Assembly (NCBI RefSeq): GCF_000188155.2
Contig: NZ_KE124774.1
Coordinates: 2,300,356 to 2,364,355 of the forward strand
Direction: 5' to 3'
DNA length: 64,000 bases
Source of the DNA: Methylocystis sp. ATCC 49242
Lineage (GTDB): Bacteria; Pseudomonadota; Alphaproteobacteria; Rhizobiales; Beijerinckiaceae
Shown here: positions 25,991-35,101 of the stretch, in pieces
Numbering within the stretch: the first letter of the stretch is position 1
How the letters are laid out: every line of letters begins with the position of its first letter
Notes under the pieces: generated by a model
The model's database searches: none
Told to the model about the DNA's origin: nothing
Seen by the model: only the letters and a program-made list of their open reading frames with translations
Position numbers and translations under genes: made by a program

Positions 25991-27415
25991 ATGTGGATGA
26001 TGGCTCCTTTCATCCTCAACAGCCTCCTGAACTTCGTCGTCAGCCTGCTCGTCGCGAAATTCCTCGGTCCCGCCGAATACGGCCGTTTCGTGCTGGCGCT
26101 CGCAGTGGCGGTCGTCGTACAGACGCTGCTTTTCGACTGGTTGCGGCTCGCCGCGACGCGCTTCTACTCCGAGCGCGACCGGCGGGAGCGACCGCAGATC
26201 CGCGCGACGCTGGACTCAGCCTTCGCCGTTCTCGCCGCGCTCGCGGCGCTGCTCGCGATCGTCATATGGGCGCTGGGAATCGATCTCACGCTCACGCATG
26301 ATCTCGCCGCGCTCGCCATCGGCGTCGCCATCTCCAACGGGCTCTTCGATTTCGCCAGCGCTCTGGTGCGCGCGCGTTTTCAGGACAGGGCCTATGGCGC
26401 TCTGGTGATCTCGAAGAACCTCCTCGCCTTCGCGCTCACCGTTGGGGGCGCGCTTCTGTTTCGCTCGGCCAATGTCGCGCTTGTCGGCATGATGATTTCC
26501 GTCGCGGGTTCGCTCGTCGTCGGCCGCGCGGGACTGATCGACGCCGACGCAGGCTTCGGCGCCGCGGAGCGCGCGCTCGTCACGCGCTTTCTGGCCTATG
26601 GCCTGCCGATCGTGCTGGCGAATTTCCTGTATCAGACAGTGCCGCTGACCAATCGCGCCGTGGCGTCGCAGATCAACGGCTTCGCCGAGGTCGGCCGCAT
26701 ATCGCTCGCCTTCGAGATCGGCATCCGCATCGTCGGCGCCGTGGCCTCGGCGCTCGACGTGATCCTGTTCCAGATCGCGGTGCATGCGGAAACGACCGAC
26801 GGCGTCGGCGCCGCGCATAATCAGATTTCCAGAAATCTCGGCGTCGTCTTCGCCGTGGCGTTGCCGGCCGTCGCAGGTTGCTGGCTCATCCTGCCGAGCT
26901 TTCAGGAACTCTTCGTGCCGGAGAATTTCCGTGGACCCTTCGCGCATTATTTCACGCTGATGACCCCGGCGCTCCTTGCCTTTGCGCTGATCAACTACGG
27001 CGTCAACAGCGCCTTTCAGATTTCGCACAAGCTCTCGCCGCTCGTCATCGCCGCCCTCGTCGCCTCGATCGCAAATTCGCTTTGCGTGATCTATCTGCCG
27101 CCGACGCCCGACGCTTCGCGCTTCGCCGTCGCGCAATCGATTTCGTCATGCAGCGGACTCGCCGCGCTCCTTGCGATGATGTTTCTGCTCGAACCCATGT
27201 GGCCGCGCGCGCGCGACATTTTCGGCGCGTCGATTGCGACTGTCGCCATGCTCGCGGCCGGCGCGCCGATGCGCGCCATGACGCCGGGCGTCTTGGCGCT
27301 TTTCGCGCAGGTGACGGCCGGCGCGGCGGTTTACGGCGCCGTCGCCTACGCCTTCGACATCGGCGAGATGCGCAGCGTCTTCGCGCCGAAGATTCGCGCG
27401 CGGCTGAAGCGTTAA
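25991..27415 (+). CDS. Polysaccharide flippase (Wzx/MATE-like, oligosaccharide translocase)
   Basis: 474-residue integral membrane protein with about 12 hydrophobic helices spread evenly, starting MAPFILNSLLNFVVSLLVAKFLGPAEYGRF. LGPAEYG after the first helix is the hallmark of polysaccharide-export flippases of the MOP superfamily. The start ATG 25991 has a GGGAGGGC Shine-Dalgarno. It follows the beta-barrel gene by 34 nt and faces a GT2 gene, so these three probably form a small exopolysaccharide export group; no polymerase or full cluster is visible. Confidence 0.82.
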   Translation: MWMMAPFILNSLLNFVVSLLVAKFLGPAEYGRFVLALAVAVVVQTLLFDWLRLAATRFYSERDRRERPQIRATLDSAFAVLAALAALLAIVIWALGIDLTLTHDLAALAIGVAISNGLFDFASALVRARFQDRAYGALVISKNLLAFALTVGGALLFRSANVALVGMMISVAGSLVVGRAGLIDADAGFGAAERALVTRFLAYGLPIVLANFLYQTVPLTNRAVASQINGFAEVGRISLAFEIGIRIVGAVASALDVILFQIAVHAETTDGVGAAHNQISRNLGVVFAVALPAVAGCWLILPSFQELFVPENFRGPFAHYFTLMTPALLAFALINYGVNSAFQISHKLSPLVIAALVASIANSLCVIYLPPTPDASRFAVAQSISSCSGLAALLAMMFLLEPMWPRARDIFGASIATVAMLAAGAPMRAMTPGVLALFAQVTAGAAVYGAVAYAFDIGEMRSVFAPKIRARLKR

Positions 27416-27416
27416 A

Positions 27417-27459
27417 GCGCGTTCAGGAAAAGTGTAGGCGGTTTTCCTTTCGAACGCGC
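27417..27459. repeat. REP-like inverted repeat element
   Basis: Nested inverted repeat: GCGCGTTC (27417-27424) with GAACGCGC (27452-27459), and inside it AGGAAAA (27425-27431) with TTTTCCT (27442-27448). The pattern resembles short palindromic elements dispersed in Hyphomicrobiales intergenic regions. It lies between the convergent flippase and GT2 genes. A second hairpin, arms 27481-27493 and 27498-27510 with one mismatch, directly precedes the GT2 stop on its downstream side and may serve as terminator. Confidence 0.55.
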
Positions 27460-27513
27460 GACGAGACATGAAGCGAGAGCAAATTCGGCGAATCCAAATT
27501 CGCCGGATTTGCG

Positions 27514-28374
27514 TTAAAGCTCCAGCACCCGGCGGGGGTCGGCGCGGCCGCGCGCGATGTCCGCGAGCGCGAGGAGATTGCCGCGCAAACGGCCGCGCCG
27601 GTCGATCCATGGCTCGGGACGCAGCGACTTCACGATATTGGCGATCAGATTGCGTGACGCGAGCCCGAGCGCAAAACGCGGCGCCGCCGTGCCCTTGCGC
27701 ACGAGATAGAGCGGATTGACGATCTGCGAATAGCCGAGGCGCACGCCGGGGGTGCGGCCGGATTTCACGCCCAGATGCACGCCGGCGAAATGATTGGTCC
27801 GCACGACGCGCCCGACGCGCGCATATTGGGCGGAGAAGTCCGTGTCCTCCAGCCAGGAATAGAGGGGCAGATTTTCATCGAAGCGCACCCGCGGCGCCGC
27901 GCTCAGCCGGAACGCCATGTTGCAGCCATAGGTGCCGGTATCGTCGACGAGACGATAATCGCCCGGCTGCCGGTAAGCGGCGATGAGGGCGTCGGCTTCC
28001 TCGAAGGTCAGTCCGCGCGAATGTATGCCGTCCGCAATCAGATGGCCGGAAGCGGCGACGACCTCGCCGCGGTCCGTAAACAGCCGCTCGACGCCGGCCA
28101 GAAAACCGGGCTCGGGAACATAATCGTCGTCGATGAAAACAACGACGTCCGCCTCGTCCGCGATCAGATCGAGCGCATGGTTGCGCTGAAGCGAGAGCCC
28201 ACGGCCCGGCGCGACGAAGAATTCGGCGCCCTGTGTGACCTGCGGCGCGTCCTCCGTCGCCGCGCCGACCACGACGAGCCGATCCGGCGCGCGCGTCTGG
28301 CGAGTCAACCGGCGGAGCGTTTCAGCGACGGTTCGCGGTCGTCCGGTGGTGGCGATGGCGATGGCGATTTTCAT
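27514..28374 (-). CDS. Family 2 glycosyltransferase
   Basis: 286-residue soluble GT-A enzyme from ATG 28374 (MKIAIAIATTGRP); an in-frame start at 28404 is possible. The nucleotide-sugar site is IATTGRPRTVAETLRRL at the N-terminus and the metal-binding motif is FIDDDYVPEPGFL near residue 95. The acceptor-side acidic region is YSWLEDTDFSAQ near 175. It is convergent with the flippase; donor and acceptor are unknown. Likely part of the neighbouring exopolysaccharide group. Confidence 0.82.
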   Translation of the reverse strand: MKIAIAIATTGRPRTVAETLRRLTRQTRAPDRLVVVGAATEDAPQVTQGAEFFVAPGRGLSLQRNHALDLIADEADVVVFIDDDYVPEPGFLAGVERLFTDRGEVVAASGHLIADGIHSRGLTFEEADALIAAYRQPGDYRLVDDTGTYGCNMAFRLSAAPRVRFDENLPLYSWLEDTDFSAQYARVGRVVRTNHFAGVHLGVKSGRTPGVRLGYSQIVNPLYLVRKGTAAPRFALGLASRNLIANIVKSLRPEPWIDRRGRLRGNLLALADIARGRADPRRVLEL

Positions 28375-28547
28375 GCGGCGCGCTTCCTTCACAGTCGCGT
28401 CCAAGATGGCGCGCGGGCCTTTAGGAAAGGTTAGGCGCCGGCCGGGTCGGCCAGCGCGACGCGGCGACGCGGGCGCAACGCATTGCGGAAGGGGCGCGAA
28501 TTTGCGACATCGAAAGGGTCTGCCCGCTCCGCCGAGGAAGCGCCGAA

Positions 28548-31178
28548 ATGCCCAGTCGAGTCGAGTCCGCGGGATTCCATGGGGACGAAGCGGTTCGCGC
28601 CATGCTCATCGGCGCGGCGTCGAGCGACGTCGATCCGCTCCTCGCCAGCTTCGCGACCACGACCGCCGGACTCACCCGCGACGAGGCGTGGGGACGCCGC
28701 AGGGTCTATGGACCGAACCGCATCGCGCATGAAGCCAGCGTCGGCCTGCTGCGCGAATTCGCCGGACATCTGTTCAATCCGCTCAACGCGCTTCTGCTCA
28801 CCCTCGCGGTCGTGTCCTGGGCGCTGAGCGATCGGCGCGCGGCGATCGTCATTTCGGCGATGGTGGTCCTGAGCGTGCTCCTCGCCTTCGTGCAGGAGCA
28901 TCGCTCCAACACCGCAGCGGCAAAGCTGCGCGCCATGGTGCGGATCCGCGCCTCCGTGCGGCGGCCGGAGGCCGGCTCCGCGGACGATGGCTTCGTGGAG
29001 ACGTCTCTCGAAGACCTCGTTCCCGGCGACATCGTGCGCCTGTCGGCGGGCGACATGATCCCGGCCGATGTCAGGCTCATCGAGGCGAAGGATCTCTACG
29101 TCAATCAATCGGCGCTGACCGGCGAATCCCTGCCGGTCGAGAAATTCGCCCATGTCGTGGCGGCGCCGGTCGAGCCGCTCGACGTCGGCAATCTCGCCTT
29201 CATGGGCGCGAATGTCGTCAGCGGCTATGCGCGCGCCCTGGTGCTGATGACGGGAAGCCGCACGCTTTTCGGCGAGATCGCCGAAAGGCTCGGGGAGCAG
29301 GACGACTCCACCGCCTTCGACGAGAGTGTGAAGAAATTCACCCTGCTGATGATCAGCTTCATGACAGTGATGGCGCCCGCCGTCTTTCTCATCAACGGCT
29401 ATCTGAAAGGCGACTGGTTCGAAGCGCTTCTGTTTGCGATTTCGGTTGCGGTCGGCCTCACGCCCGAGATGTTGCCGATGATCGTGACCGTCAATCTCGC
29501 CAAGGGCGCGCTGGCGATCTCGCGCGAGAAGGTCATCGTCAAGCGACTCAACGCCATACAGAATTTCGGCGCGATGGACGTGCTCTGCACCGACAAGACC
29601 GGCACGCTGACTCAGGACCGGATCATCCTGAAGCGCCACCTCGATATTTACGGAAAAGATTCCGACCGCGTGCTGGAGTTCGCCTATCTCAACAGTCATT
29701 TCCAGTCCGGGCTTAAAAACCTGCTGGACATCGCGGTCCTGCAACATGCGGAGATCGAGGAACGGCTGCAACCCCGGCACAGCTTCACGAAGATCGACGA
29801 AATTCCATTCGATTTCGAGCGGCGTCGGCTGTCGGTCGTCGTGCAGCGCGACGATGGCCAGCATCTACTCATCTGCAAGGGCGCGGTGGAGGAAATCTTC
29901 GCCGTCTCCACGCGTTTCGATTCCGTCGACGCCTGCGGGCCGCTCGACCCCTCGCATCTTTCTACCGCGCAGCAGGAGATGGCGGAGCTGAACGCCGACG
30001 GCTTCAGGGTCGTCGCCGTCGCCTACAAGGAAATGCCGCCGGAACAGGACGTATATTCCACCGCCGACGAAACCGGTCTGACGCTGCTGGGCTACATAGC
30101 CTTTCTCGATCCGCCCAAGGATAGCGCCGCGCAGGCCATCGCCAATCTGGCGAAGGGCGGCGTGGCCGTGAAGATTCTCACCGGCGACAATGACATCATC
30201 ACGCGCAAGATCTGTCACGACGTCGGCCTGCAGGTCGATCGTCTCGCGCTCGGCGCGGAAATCGATCGCATGGACGACGCGCAGCTCGCCGCATGCGCCG
30301 CCTCGACAACCGTATTCGCCAAGCTGACGCCGCCGCAGAAGGCCCGCGTCGTCGCAGCGCTTCGACGACAGGGCCATGTCGTCGGCTATCTCGGCGACGG
30401 CATCAATGACGGCCCTGCGTTGAAGGCTGCGGACGTCGGCATTTCGGTCGACACCGCCGTCGACATCGCGCGCGAATCCGCCGACATCATCCTGCTGGAG
30501 AAAAGCCTCGCGGTGCTCAACGACGGAGTCATCGAAGGCCGCAAGGTCTTCGCCAACATTCTCAAATATGTGAAGATGGGGGCGAGCTCGAACTTCGGAA
30601 ACATGTTCAGCGTGCTCGGCGCGAGCGTCTTCCTGCCCTTCTTGCCGATGACGCCCATCCAGATTCTCACCAACAACCTTCTATACGATTTTTCGCAGAC
30701 GGCCATTCCGACGGACAATGTCGACGAGGAATATCTCACGCGCCCGCGCAAATGGGATATCGGCGGCATCGCCAAATTCATGATCTATGTCGGGCCGATC
30801 AGCTCCATCTTCGACTATGCGACATTCATCCTCATGCTCGCCGTCTTCGACGCCTGGAACAAGCCCTCGCTCTTCCAGACCGGATGGTTCGTCGAATCCC
30901 TGCTGACGCAAACGCTCATCATTCACATCATACGCACCAACCGGATTCCCTTTTTCCAGAGCCGCGCGAGCGGCGCGCTCATCGCGACCACCATTGCGGT
31001 CTGCCTGTTCGGCGCGGCGCTGCCCTATTCGCCGTTTGCGAATGTCTTCGGCTTCACGCCGCTCCCATGGAGCTACTGGCCAGTCGTCGGCGGTTTCCTG
31101 ATCGGCTACGCGGCGCTCGCGCATATCGCCAAGTCCGCTTTCGTCAAACGCTGGGAAAACGATATGGATCATTCATGA
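28548..31178 (+). CDS. mgtA: Magnesium-translocating P-type ATPase (P3B, MgtA-like)
   Basis: 876-residue inner-membrane pump. Phosphorylation motif DKTGTLT lies near residue 348, the TGES actuator loop (ALTGESLPVEK) near 190 and GDGINDGPALKAADVGIS near 620. The membrane motif VAVGLTPEMLPMIVTVNLAKGA identifies the Mg2+ subgroup. It probably imports Mg2+ under limitation. The N-terminus is shorter than in enteric MgtA. The stop overlaps the next gene's start (ATGA), coupling the pump to an APH-AAA fusion kinase. Confidence 0.92.
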   Translation: MPSRVESAGFHGDEAVRAMLIGAASSDVDPLLASFATTTAGLTRDEAWGRRRVYGPNRIAHEASVGLLREFAGHLFNPLNALLLTLAVVSWALSDRRAAIVISAMVVLSVLLAFVQEHRSNTAAAKLRAMVRIRASVRRPEAGSADDGFVETSLEDLVPGDIVRLSAGDMIPADVRLIEAKDLYVNQSALTGESLPVEKFAHVVAAPVEPLDVGNLAFMGANVVSGYARALVLMTGSRTLFGEIAERLGEQDDSTAFDESVKKFTLLMISFMTVMAPAVFLINGYLKGDWFEALLFAISVAVGLTPEMLPMIVTVNLAKGALAISREKVIVKRLNAIQNFGAMDVLCTDKTGTLTQDRIILKRHLDIYGKDSDRVLEFAYLNSHFQSGLKNLLDIAVLQHAEIEERLQPRHSFTKIDEIPFDFERRRLSVVVQRDDGQHLLICKGAVEEIFAVSTRFDSVDACGPLDPSHLSTAQQEMAELNADGFRVVAVAYKEMPPEQDVYSTADETGLTLLGYIAFLDPPKDSAAQAIANLAKGGVAVKILTGDNDIITRKICHDVGLQVDRLALGAEIDRMDDAQLAACAASTTVFAKLTPPQKARVVAALRRQGHVVGYLGDGINDGPALKAADVGISVDTAVDIARESADIILLEKSLAVLNDGVIEGRKVFANILKYVKMGASSNFGNMFSVLGASVFLPFLPMTPIQILTNNLLYDFSQTAIPTDNVDEEYLTRPRKWDIGGIAKFMIYVGPISSIFDYATFILMLAVFDAWNKPSLFQTGWFVESLLTQTLIIHIIRTNRIPFFQSRASGALIATTIAVCLFGAALPYSPFANVFGFTPLPWSYWPVVGGFLIGYAALAHIAKSAFVKRWENDMDHS

Positions 31179-32674
31179 GCACGAATGCGCAGGATGAGAC
31201 TGTCCGTTTTCTCTCCACGCTCGACGGCGGCGCGCAGGAGACCGTCACGACGCATATCTCCATCGTGCTGCTCGGCAAGGAGCGGGTCTACAAGCTCAAG
31301 CGCGCGGTTCGTTTTCCTTATCTCGATTTCTCGACGCCGCGGCTACGCCTAGAAATGTGCGAGCGCGAGGTCGCGCTCAATCGCCGATACGCGCCTCGTC
31401 TCTACCTCGGCGCAAGGCGCGTGACGCGGGAAAAGGATGGAAGCCTCGCGCTCGATGGCGCAGGCGAGACGATAGACGCCGTCGTCGTGATGCGCCGCTT
31501 CGACGATGACGCGCTTTTCGAAAAAATGGCGCTCGCCGGCCGGCTCACGCGCGACATGATCGAGCGGCTCGCGCGTCATGTCGCGCAGGTTCAGGACGCG
31601 GAGCCGCCCGATTATGTGCGCGGCGGCGTGGCGGCGTTGGGCAGGATCGTCGACAACATCGACGCGAGCCTGCGCGAAGCCTCGGCGGCGGCGCCGGCGG
31701 AAATCGACGCGCATGTCGCGCGATTGCGCGGGCCGCTTGAGGCGCAGGCTGCGCGGCTCGATGCCCGCAGGATTGCGGGCAAGGTGCGCCCCTGTCACGG
31801 CGATCTGAACCTGCGCAACATCTGCCTCTTCGAGGGCGAGCCGACGCCCTTCGACTGTCTGGAATTTTCCGACGACATATCGACGATCGACGTTCTCTAT
31901 GATTTCGCTTTCCTGCTGATGGATCTGTGGCGCGTCGATCTGCGCGATCTCGCCAATGTGGCTCTGAACCGTTATCTCGATGCGCGCGACGAGATCGACG
32001 GCTTGCCGCTCCTGCCCTTCTTCATGTCGATGCGCGCGTCGATCCGCGCGCATGTGGAGGCGTCGCAGGGGCACGCCGAAAAATCACGCCTCTATCTGAA
32101 TCTCGCGCGCGAGCTGCTCGCGCCGTCGCATGGCGCAATCGTCGCCATCGGCGGGTTCAGCGGCTCGGGCAAGTCGAGCGTCGCGGCGGCCTTGGCGCCG
32201 CGTCTCGGCGCGGCGCCCGGCGCGCGCACGATCAACAGCGACCGTATCCGCAAGCGCATGTTCGGCGTGGGGCCGACGGAGCGCCTGCCGCAACAGGCCT
32301 ATGGGAGCGACGTGTCCGCGCGCGTCTATCGCGACATGTTCACGGCGGCGGCGCGCGTCGCCGCGACGGGCTGGCCGGTGATCGTCGATGCGGTGCTTGA
32401 TCGTCCGCAGGACCGCGGGGAAATCGAAAATATCGCGCGCGGACTCGGCGTTCCCTTTTCTGGCGTGTGGCTCGACGTCGATCTCGCTCGCCGCGTCGCG
32501 CGGGTCGAAAACCGCTTCAACGACGTGTCCGACGCGACGCGCGACGTGCTTCAGGCGCAGATGGCGAAGGACACGGGCGAGATCGGATGGCTGCGCATCG
32601 ACGCGGCGCGGGATATCGCTGCTATCGTCGGGGCGATATGCAGCTCTCTCCCGTCAGTGCTCGCGCGCGGCTGA
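31175..32674 (+). CDS. Fusion of aminoglycoside-phosphotransferase-like kinase and P-loop AAA kinase
   Basis: 499-residue two-domain protein. Residues ~1-300 are an APH/choline-kinase fold with HGDLNLRN (catalytic loop, near 209) and FDCLEFSDDI downstream as metal site. Residues ~320-499 are a P-loop kinase with Walker A GGFSGSGKSS near 327 and the NSDRIRKRMFG motif seen in zeta-toxin and gluconate-kinase-like proteins. The family is widespread in proteobacteria with unknown substrate. Translational coupling (ATGA) to mgtA is notable. No resistance role should be assumed from the APH fold. Confidence 0.8.
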   Translation: MSTNAQDETVRFLSTLDGGAQETVTTHISIVLLGKERVYKLKRAVRFPYLDFSTPRLRLEMCEREVALNRRYAPRLYLGARRVTREKDGSLALDGAGETIDAVVVMRRFDDDALFEKMALAGRLTRDMIERLARHVAQVQDAEPPDYVRGGVAALGRIVDNIDASLREASAAAPAEIDAHVARLRGPLEAQAARLDARRIAGKVRPCHGDLNLRNICLFEGEPTPFDCLEFSDDISTIDVLYDFAFLLMDLWRVDLRDLANVALNRYLDARDEIDGLPLLPFFMSMRASIRAHVEASQGHAEKSRLYLNLARELLAPSHGAIVAIGGFSGSGKSSVAAALAPRLGAAPGARTINSDRIRKRMFGVGPTERLPQQAYGSDVSARVYRDMFTAAARVAATGWPVIVDAVLDRPQDRGEIENIARGLGVPFSGVWLDVDLARRVARVENRFNDVSDATRDVLQAQMAKDTGEIGWLRIDAARDIAAIVGAICSSLPSVLARG

Positions 32675-32692
32675 AGGCGAGCACGCCCTTCG

Positions 32693-33682
32693 TCATGGGA
32701 TCAGCACCGCGGCGCCCTGCAGGCGCCCGTCGCGCAGATCATTCAACGCCTCATTGGCCTGCGCGAGGGGATAGCGAACCGCATGTATCTCTAGCGCCAA
32801 TGTCGGCGCGAGCGAGAGAAACTCGCGGGCGTCCTCACGCGTGAGATTGGCGACGGACAAGAGCCGCCGCTCCTCCCACAATAGCGCATAGGGAAAGGCC
32901 GGAATGTCGCTCATATGGATGCCGCCGCACACCACCGCGCCGCCCTTCCTCGTCGCGGCCAGCGCGCGCGGCACGAGCGCGCCGACGGGGGCGAAGATCA
33001 GCGCGGCGTCGAGCTTCTCGGGCGCGGACGCGTCGGAATCCTGCGCGGAGGCGGCGCCGAGCGAGCGCGCGAATTCGGCCGCGGGCGCGTCTCCCGGCCG
33101 CACGAAGGCGTGCACGCGCTTGCCCTGCTGGATCGCGACCTGCGCGATGATATGAGCGGCCGCGCCAAACCCGTATATGCCGATCACACTCGCCGCACCC
33201 GCCATTTTCAGCGTGCGCCAGCCGATGAGCCCGGCGCAGAGGAGCGGCGCGAGCGTCGCCGGATCGCCCTCGTCGGGCAGCGCGAAACTGTAGGAGGCGT
33301 CGGCGACGGCGTGGGTCGCATAGCCGCCATCGCGCGTATAGCCGGTGAAGAGCGGATCGTCGCAGAGATTTTCGCGCGCGCTGGCGCAATAGGGGCAATG
33401 GCCGCATGTGTGGCCGAGCCAGGGCACGCCGACGCGCTGGCCGGGCGTGAAACCGGAAACGCCCGGCCCCAGCGCCTCGACGCGCCCGACGATCTCGTGG
33501 CCCGGTATGATCGGGAGCTTTGGCTGCGTGAGTTCGCCGTCGACGACGTGAAGGTCCGTGCGGCAGACGCCGCAGGCTTCGACGCGCAGGCGCAACTCGC
33601 CTTCGCCGGGCGCCGGGAGCGGACGCTCCTCCATCACGAGCGGCGTGTTCGGCCGCCGCAGGACCATTGCCTTCATCGTCAT
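32693..33682 (-). CDS. Zinc-dependent alcohol dehydrogenase family protein (AdhA-like)
   Basis: 329-residue medium-chain dehydrogenase. Catalytic zinc ligands are in CGVCRTDLH and PGHE; structural zinc ligands are in CGHCPYCASARENLC (C-x2-C-x2-C-x7-C). The Rossmann loop reads GIYGFGAAAH. It would oxidise a primary alcohol or reduce an aldehyde with NAD(P). I chose the ATG at 33682 because the longer frame has no homology-like sequence and the ATG overlaps the GNAT gene stop (ATGA). Metabolic context unknown. Confidence 0.87.
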   Translation of the reverse strand: MTMKAMVLRRPNTPLVMEERPLPAPGEGELRLRVEACGVCRTDLHVVDGELTQPKLPIIPGHEIVGRVEALGPGVSGFTPGQRVGVPWLGHTCGHCPYCASARENLCDDPLFTGYTRDGGYATHAVADASYSFALPDEGDPATLAPLLCAGLIGWRTLKMAGAASVIGIYGFGAAAHIIAQVAIQQGKRVHAFVRPGDAPAAEFARSLGAASAQDSDASAPEKLDAALIFAPVGALVPRALAATRKGGAVVCGGIHMSDIPAFPYALLWEERRLLSVANLTREDAREFLSLAPTLALEIHAVRYPLAQANEALNDLRDGRLQGAAVLIP

Positions 33683-34110
33683 CGCAAACGCCTGCTCAGA
33701 AAAATCCGCTGGCCGCCGGGCGGAAAATCCGCGATCTCGCCGACCCGCGAGAAGCCGGCGCGTTCGTAGAAATCCGCGACGCGCGGATCGAATGTGTCGA
33801 TATAGACGCCGATGCAGCCGCGCGCGAGGGCGGCGCGCCCGGCCTCCTCCATCAGCCTTCCGCCAAGTCCGCGGCCGCGCTGCGCGTCGGACACCCACAG
33901 GTGACGGACATAAAGCCAGCGCCAGTGGCTGACGCCATTCAGGCCTCCGATCAGCGCGCCGGACGCATCGCGCGCGACGATCGACAGCGGCGCCTCGTCG
34001 CGCGGCCCGAAGCGCGCCGCGACTTCCGCGCCGAGCCGCGCGGCGACCTCGGCCGATTCGCCGGTTTCGATTTCAAGCGTCGGCTTCTCAATTGGCGGGT
34101 TTTTGGTCAT
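33679..34110 (-). CDS. GNAT family N-acetyltransferase
   Basis: 143-residue acetyltransferase. The acetyl-CoA loop is RGRGLGGRLM (motif A, Q/RxxGxG/A), preceded by the strand LYVRHLWVSDAQ; the C-terminal FYERAGFSRVG is motif B. Substrate unknown. The ATG at 34110 overlaps head-to-head with the ATG of the deacetylase gene on the plus strand, so both starts share the palindrome TCATGA. Its stop is coupled to the alcohol dehydrogenase start. Confidence 0.85.
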   Translation of the reverse strand: MTKNPPIEKPTLEIETGESAEVAARLGAEVAARFGPRDEAPLSIVARDASGALIGGLNGVSHWRWLYVRHLWVSDAQRGRGLGGRLMEEAGRAALARGCIGVYIDTFDPRVADFYERAGFSRVGEIADFPPGGQRIFLSRRLR

Positions 34111-35089
34111 GATCGCGCGCGTGAAACGAACCCTCTTCTCCCTGCTATTCTGCGCGAGCCTCGCCGCCGCCACAACGGCGCGCGCCGGGGAAGCCTGCGC
34201 TCCCGCGACAATCGCCCCCTCGCCCGCGGCGACGGGCGCGCGGGTGCGCGATTATGCGCCCGTTTTCGAGAGCTGCGCGCAAGGGGAGGCGATCCGCCTC
34301 GTCATCCGCCGCATGACCATCGACGGTGAGAAGCTGCTTCTCACCGTCGATCCCCGGTCGCTGGAGACCACGCTGGAGCGCGCCGCCTGCTGGCGCTGCG
34401 CGCAGACGAGCGAGGAGGAGCAGGCGGAGACGCGCTTCCTGCAAGCCGTCAGGCCGCCGGCCGATCCGGCGAGGCCCCCGGCGCTGGTCAACGCCGGGCT
34501 CATCCACGGCAAGGGCGGCGGCGCCTTCATCACCGGCGATCTCTGCCCCAGCCACAAGCCGCTCGACCACGCCTTCATAGATGAGGTCGCCGCGCAGGGG
34601 CCGGGAACGCCGCTGACGCTCGCGGTCTCGGGCGGCTGGATCGCGCATCACGCCGAGGATTTCGCCTGGCTGCAGGAGAAGGTCCGCTCCGGCGCGCTAG
34701 CCATCTCCTGGGCCAACCACTCCTATTCTCACCCTTACGTTCCCGGGCTGAAGGACGCGCAAAATTATCTGCTGCGGCCGGGCGTCGATCTCGACCGCGA
34801 GATTTTCGAAACCGAGAAGTTGCTCATCGCCCATGGCGAGACGCCGTCGGTCTTCTTCCGCTTTCCCGGGCTCGTCGCCGACGGCGCGCTGCTGGAGAAG
34901 CTGCGGGAACGCCATCTCGTGGCGCTGGGGGCGGATTCCTGGCTGGCGCTCGGCCCGCCGCCGCGGGCGGGCTCGATCGTGCTCGTGCATCCCAACGGCA
35001 ATGAGCCGGGCGGCTTGGCGATTTTCTCGCGGCTCTTGAAAAGCGGGCGGATGCCGAAGCCGTTTCGGGACATCACGGAGGCACCGTGA
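34109..35089 (+). CDS. Exported polysaccharide deacetylase-like protein (NodB fold)
   Basis: 326-residue protein. A signal peptide (MIARVKRTLFSLLFCASLAA, cleavage near TARAG) precedes a ~90-residue N-terminal part with a CWRC motif. The NodB-like barrel follows: FITGDLCPS (motif 1 Asp), NHSYSHPY (the H-S-x-S-H metal motif), FRFPG (motif 3) and LVHPNGNE (motif 5). It probably removes acyl groups from a periplasmic polysaccharide or peptidoglycan. Start at 34109 rather than two codons earlier is arbitrary within the overlapping divergent start region. Confidence 0.78.
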   Translation: MIARVKRTLFSLLFCASLAAATTARAGEACAPATIAPSPAATGARVRDYAPVFESCAQGEAIRLVIRRMTIDGEKLLLTVDPRSLETTLERAACWRCAQTSEEEQAETRFLQAVRPPADPARPPALVNAGLIHGKGGGAFITGDLCPSHKPLDHAFIDEVAAQGPGTPLTLAVSGGWIAHHAEDFAWLQEKVRSGALAISWANHSYSHPYVPGLKDAQNYLLRPGVDLDREIFETEKLLIAHGETPSVFFRFPGLVADGALLEKLRERHLVALGADSWLALGPPPRAGSIVLVHPNGNEPGGLAIFSRLLKSGRMPKPFRDITEAP

Positions 35090-35101
35090 ACGCCCCTCCG
35101 T

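Noticed and set aside
31175-32674. Aminoglycoside resistance gene
   Set aside because: The APH fold is fused to a P-loop kinase domain in a family with no known drug substrate; fold similarity alone does not support resistance.
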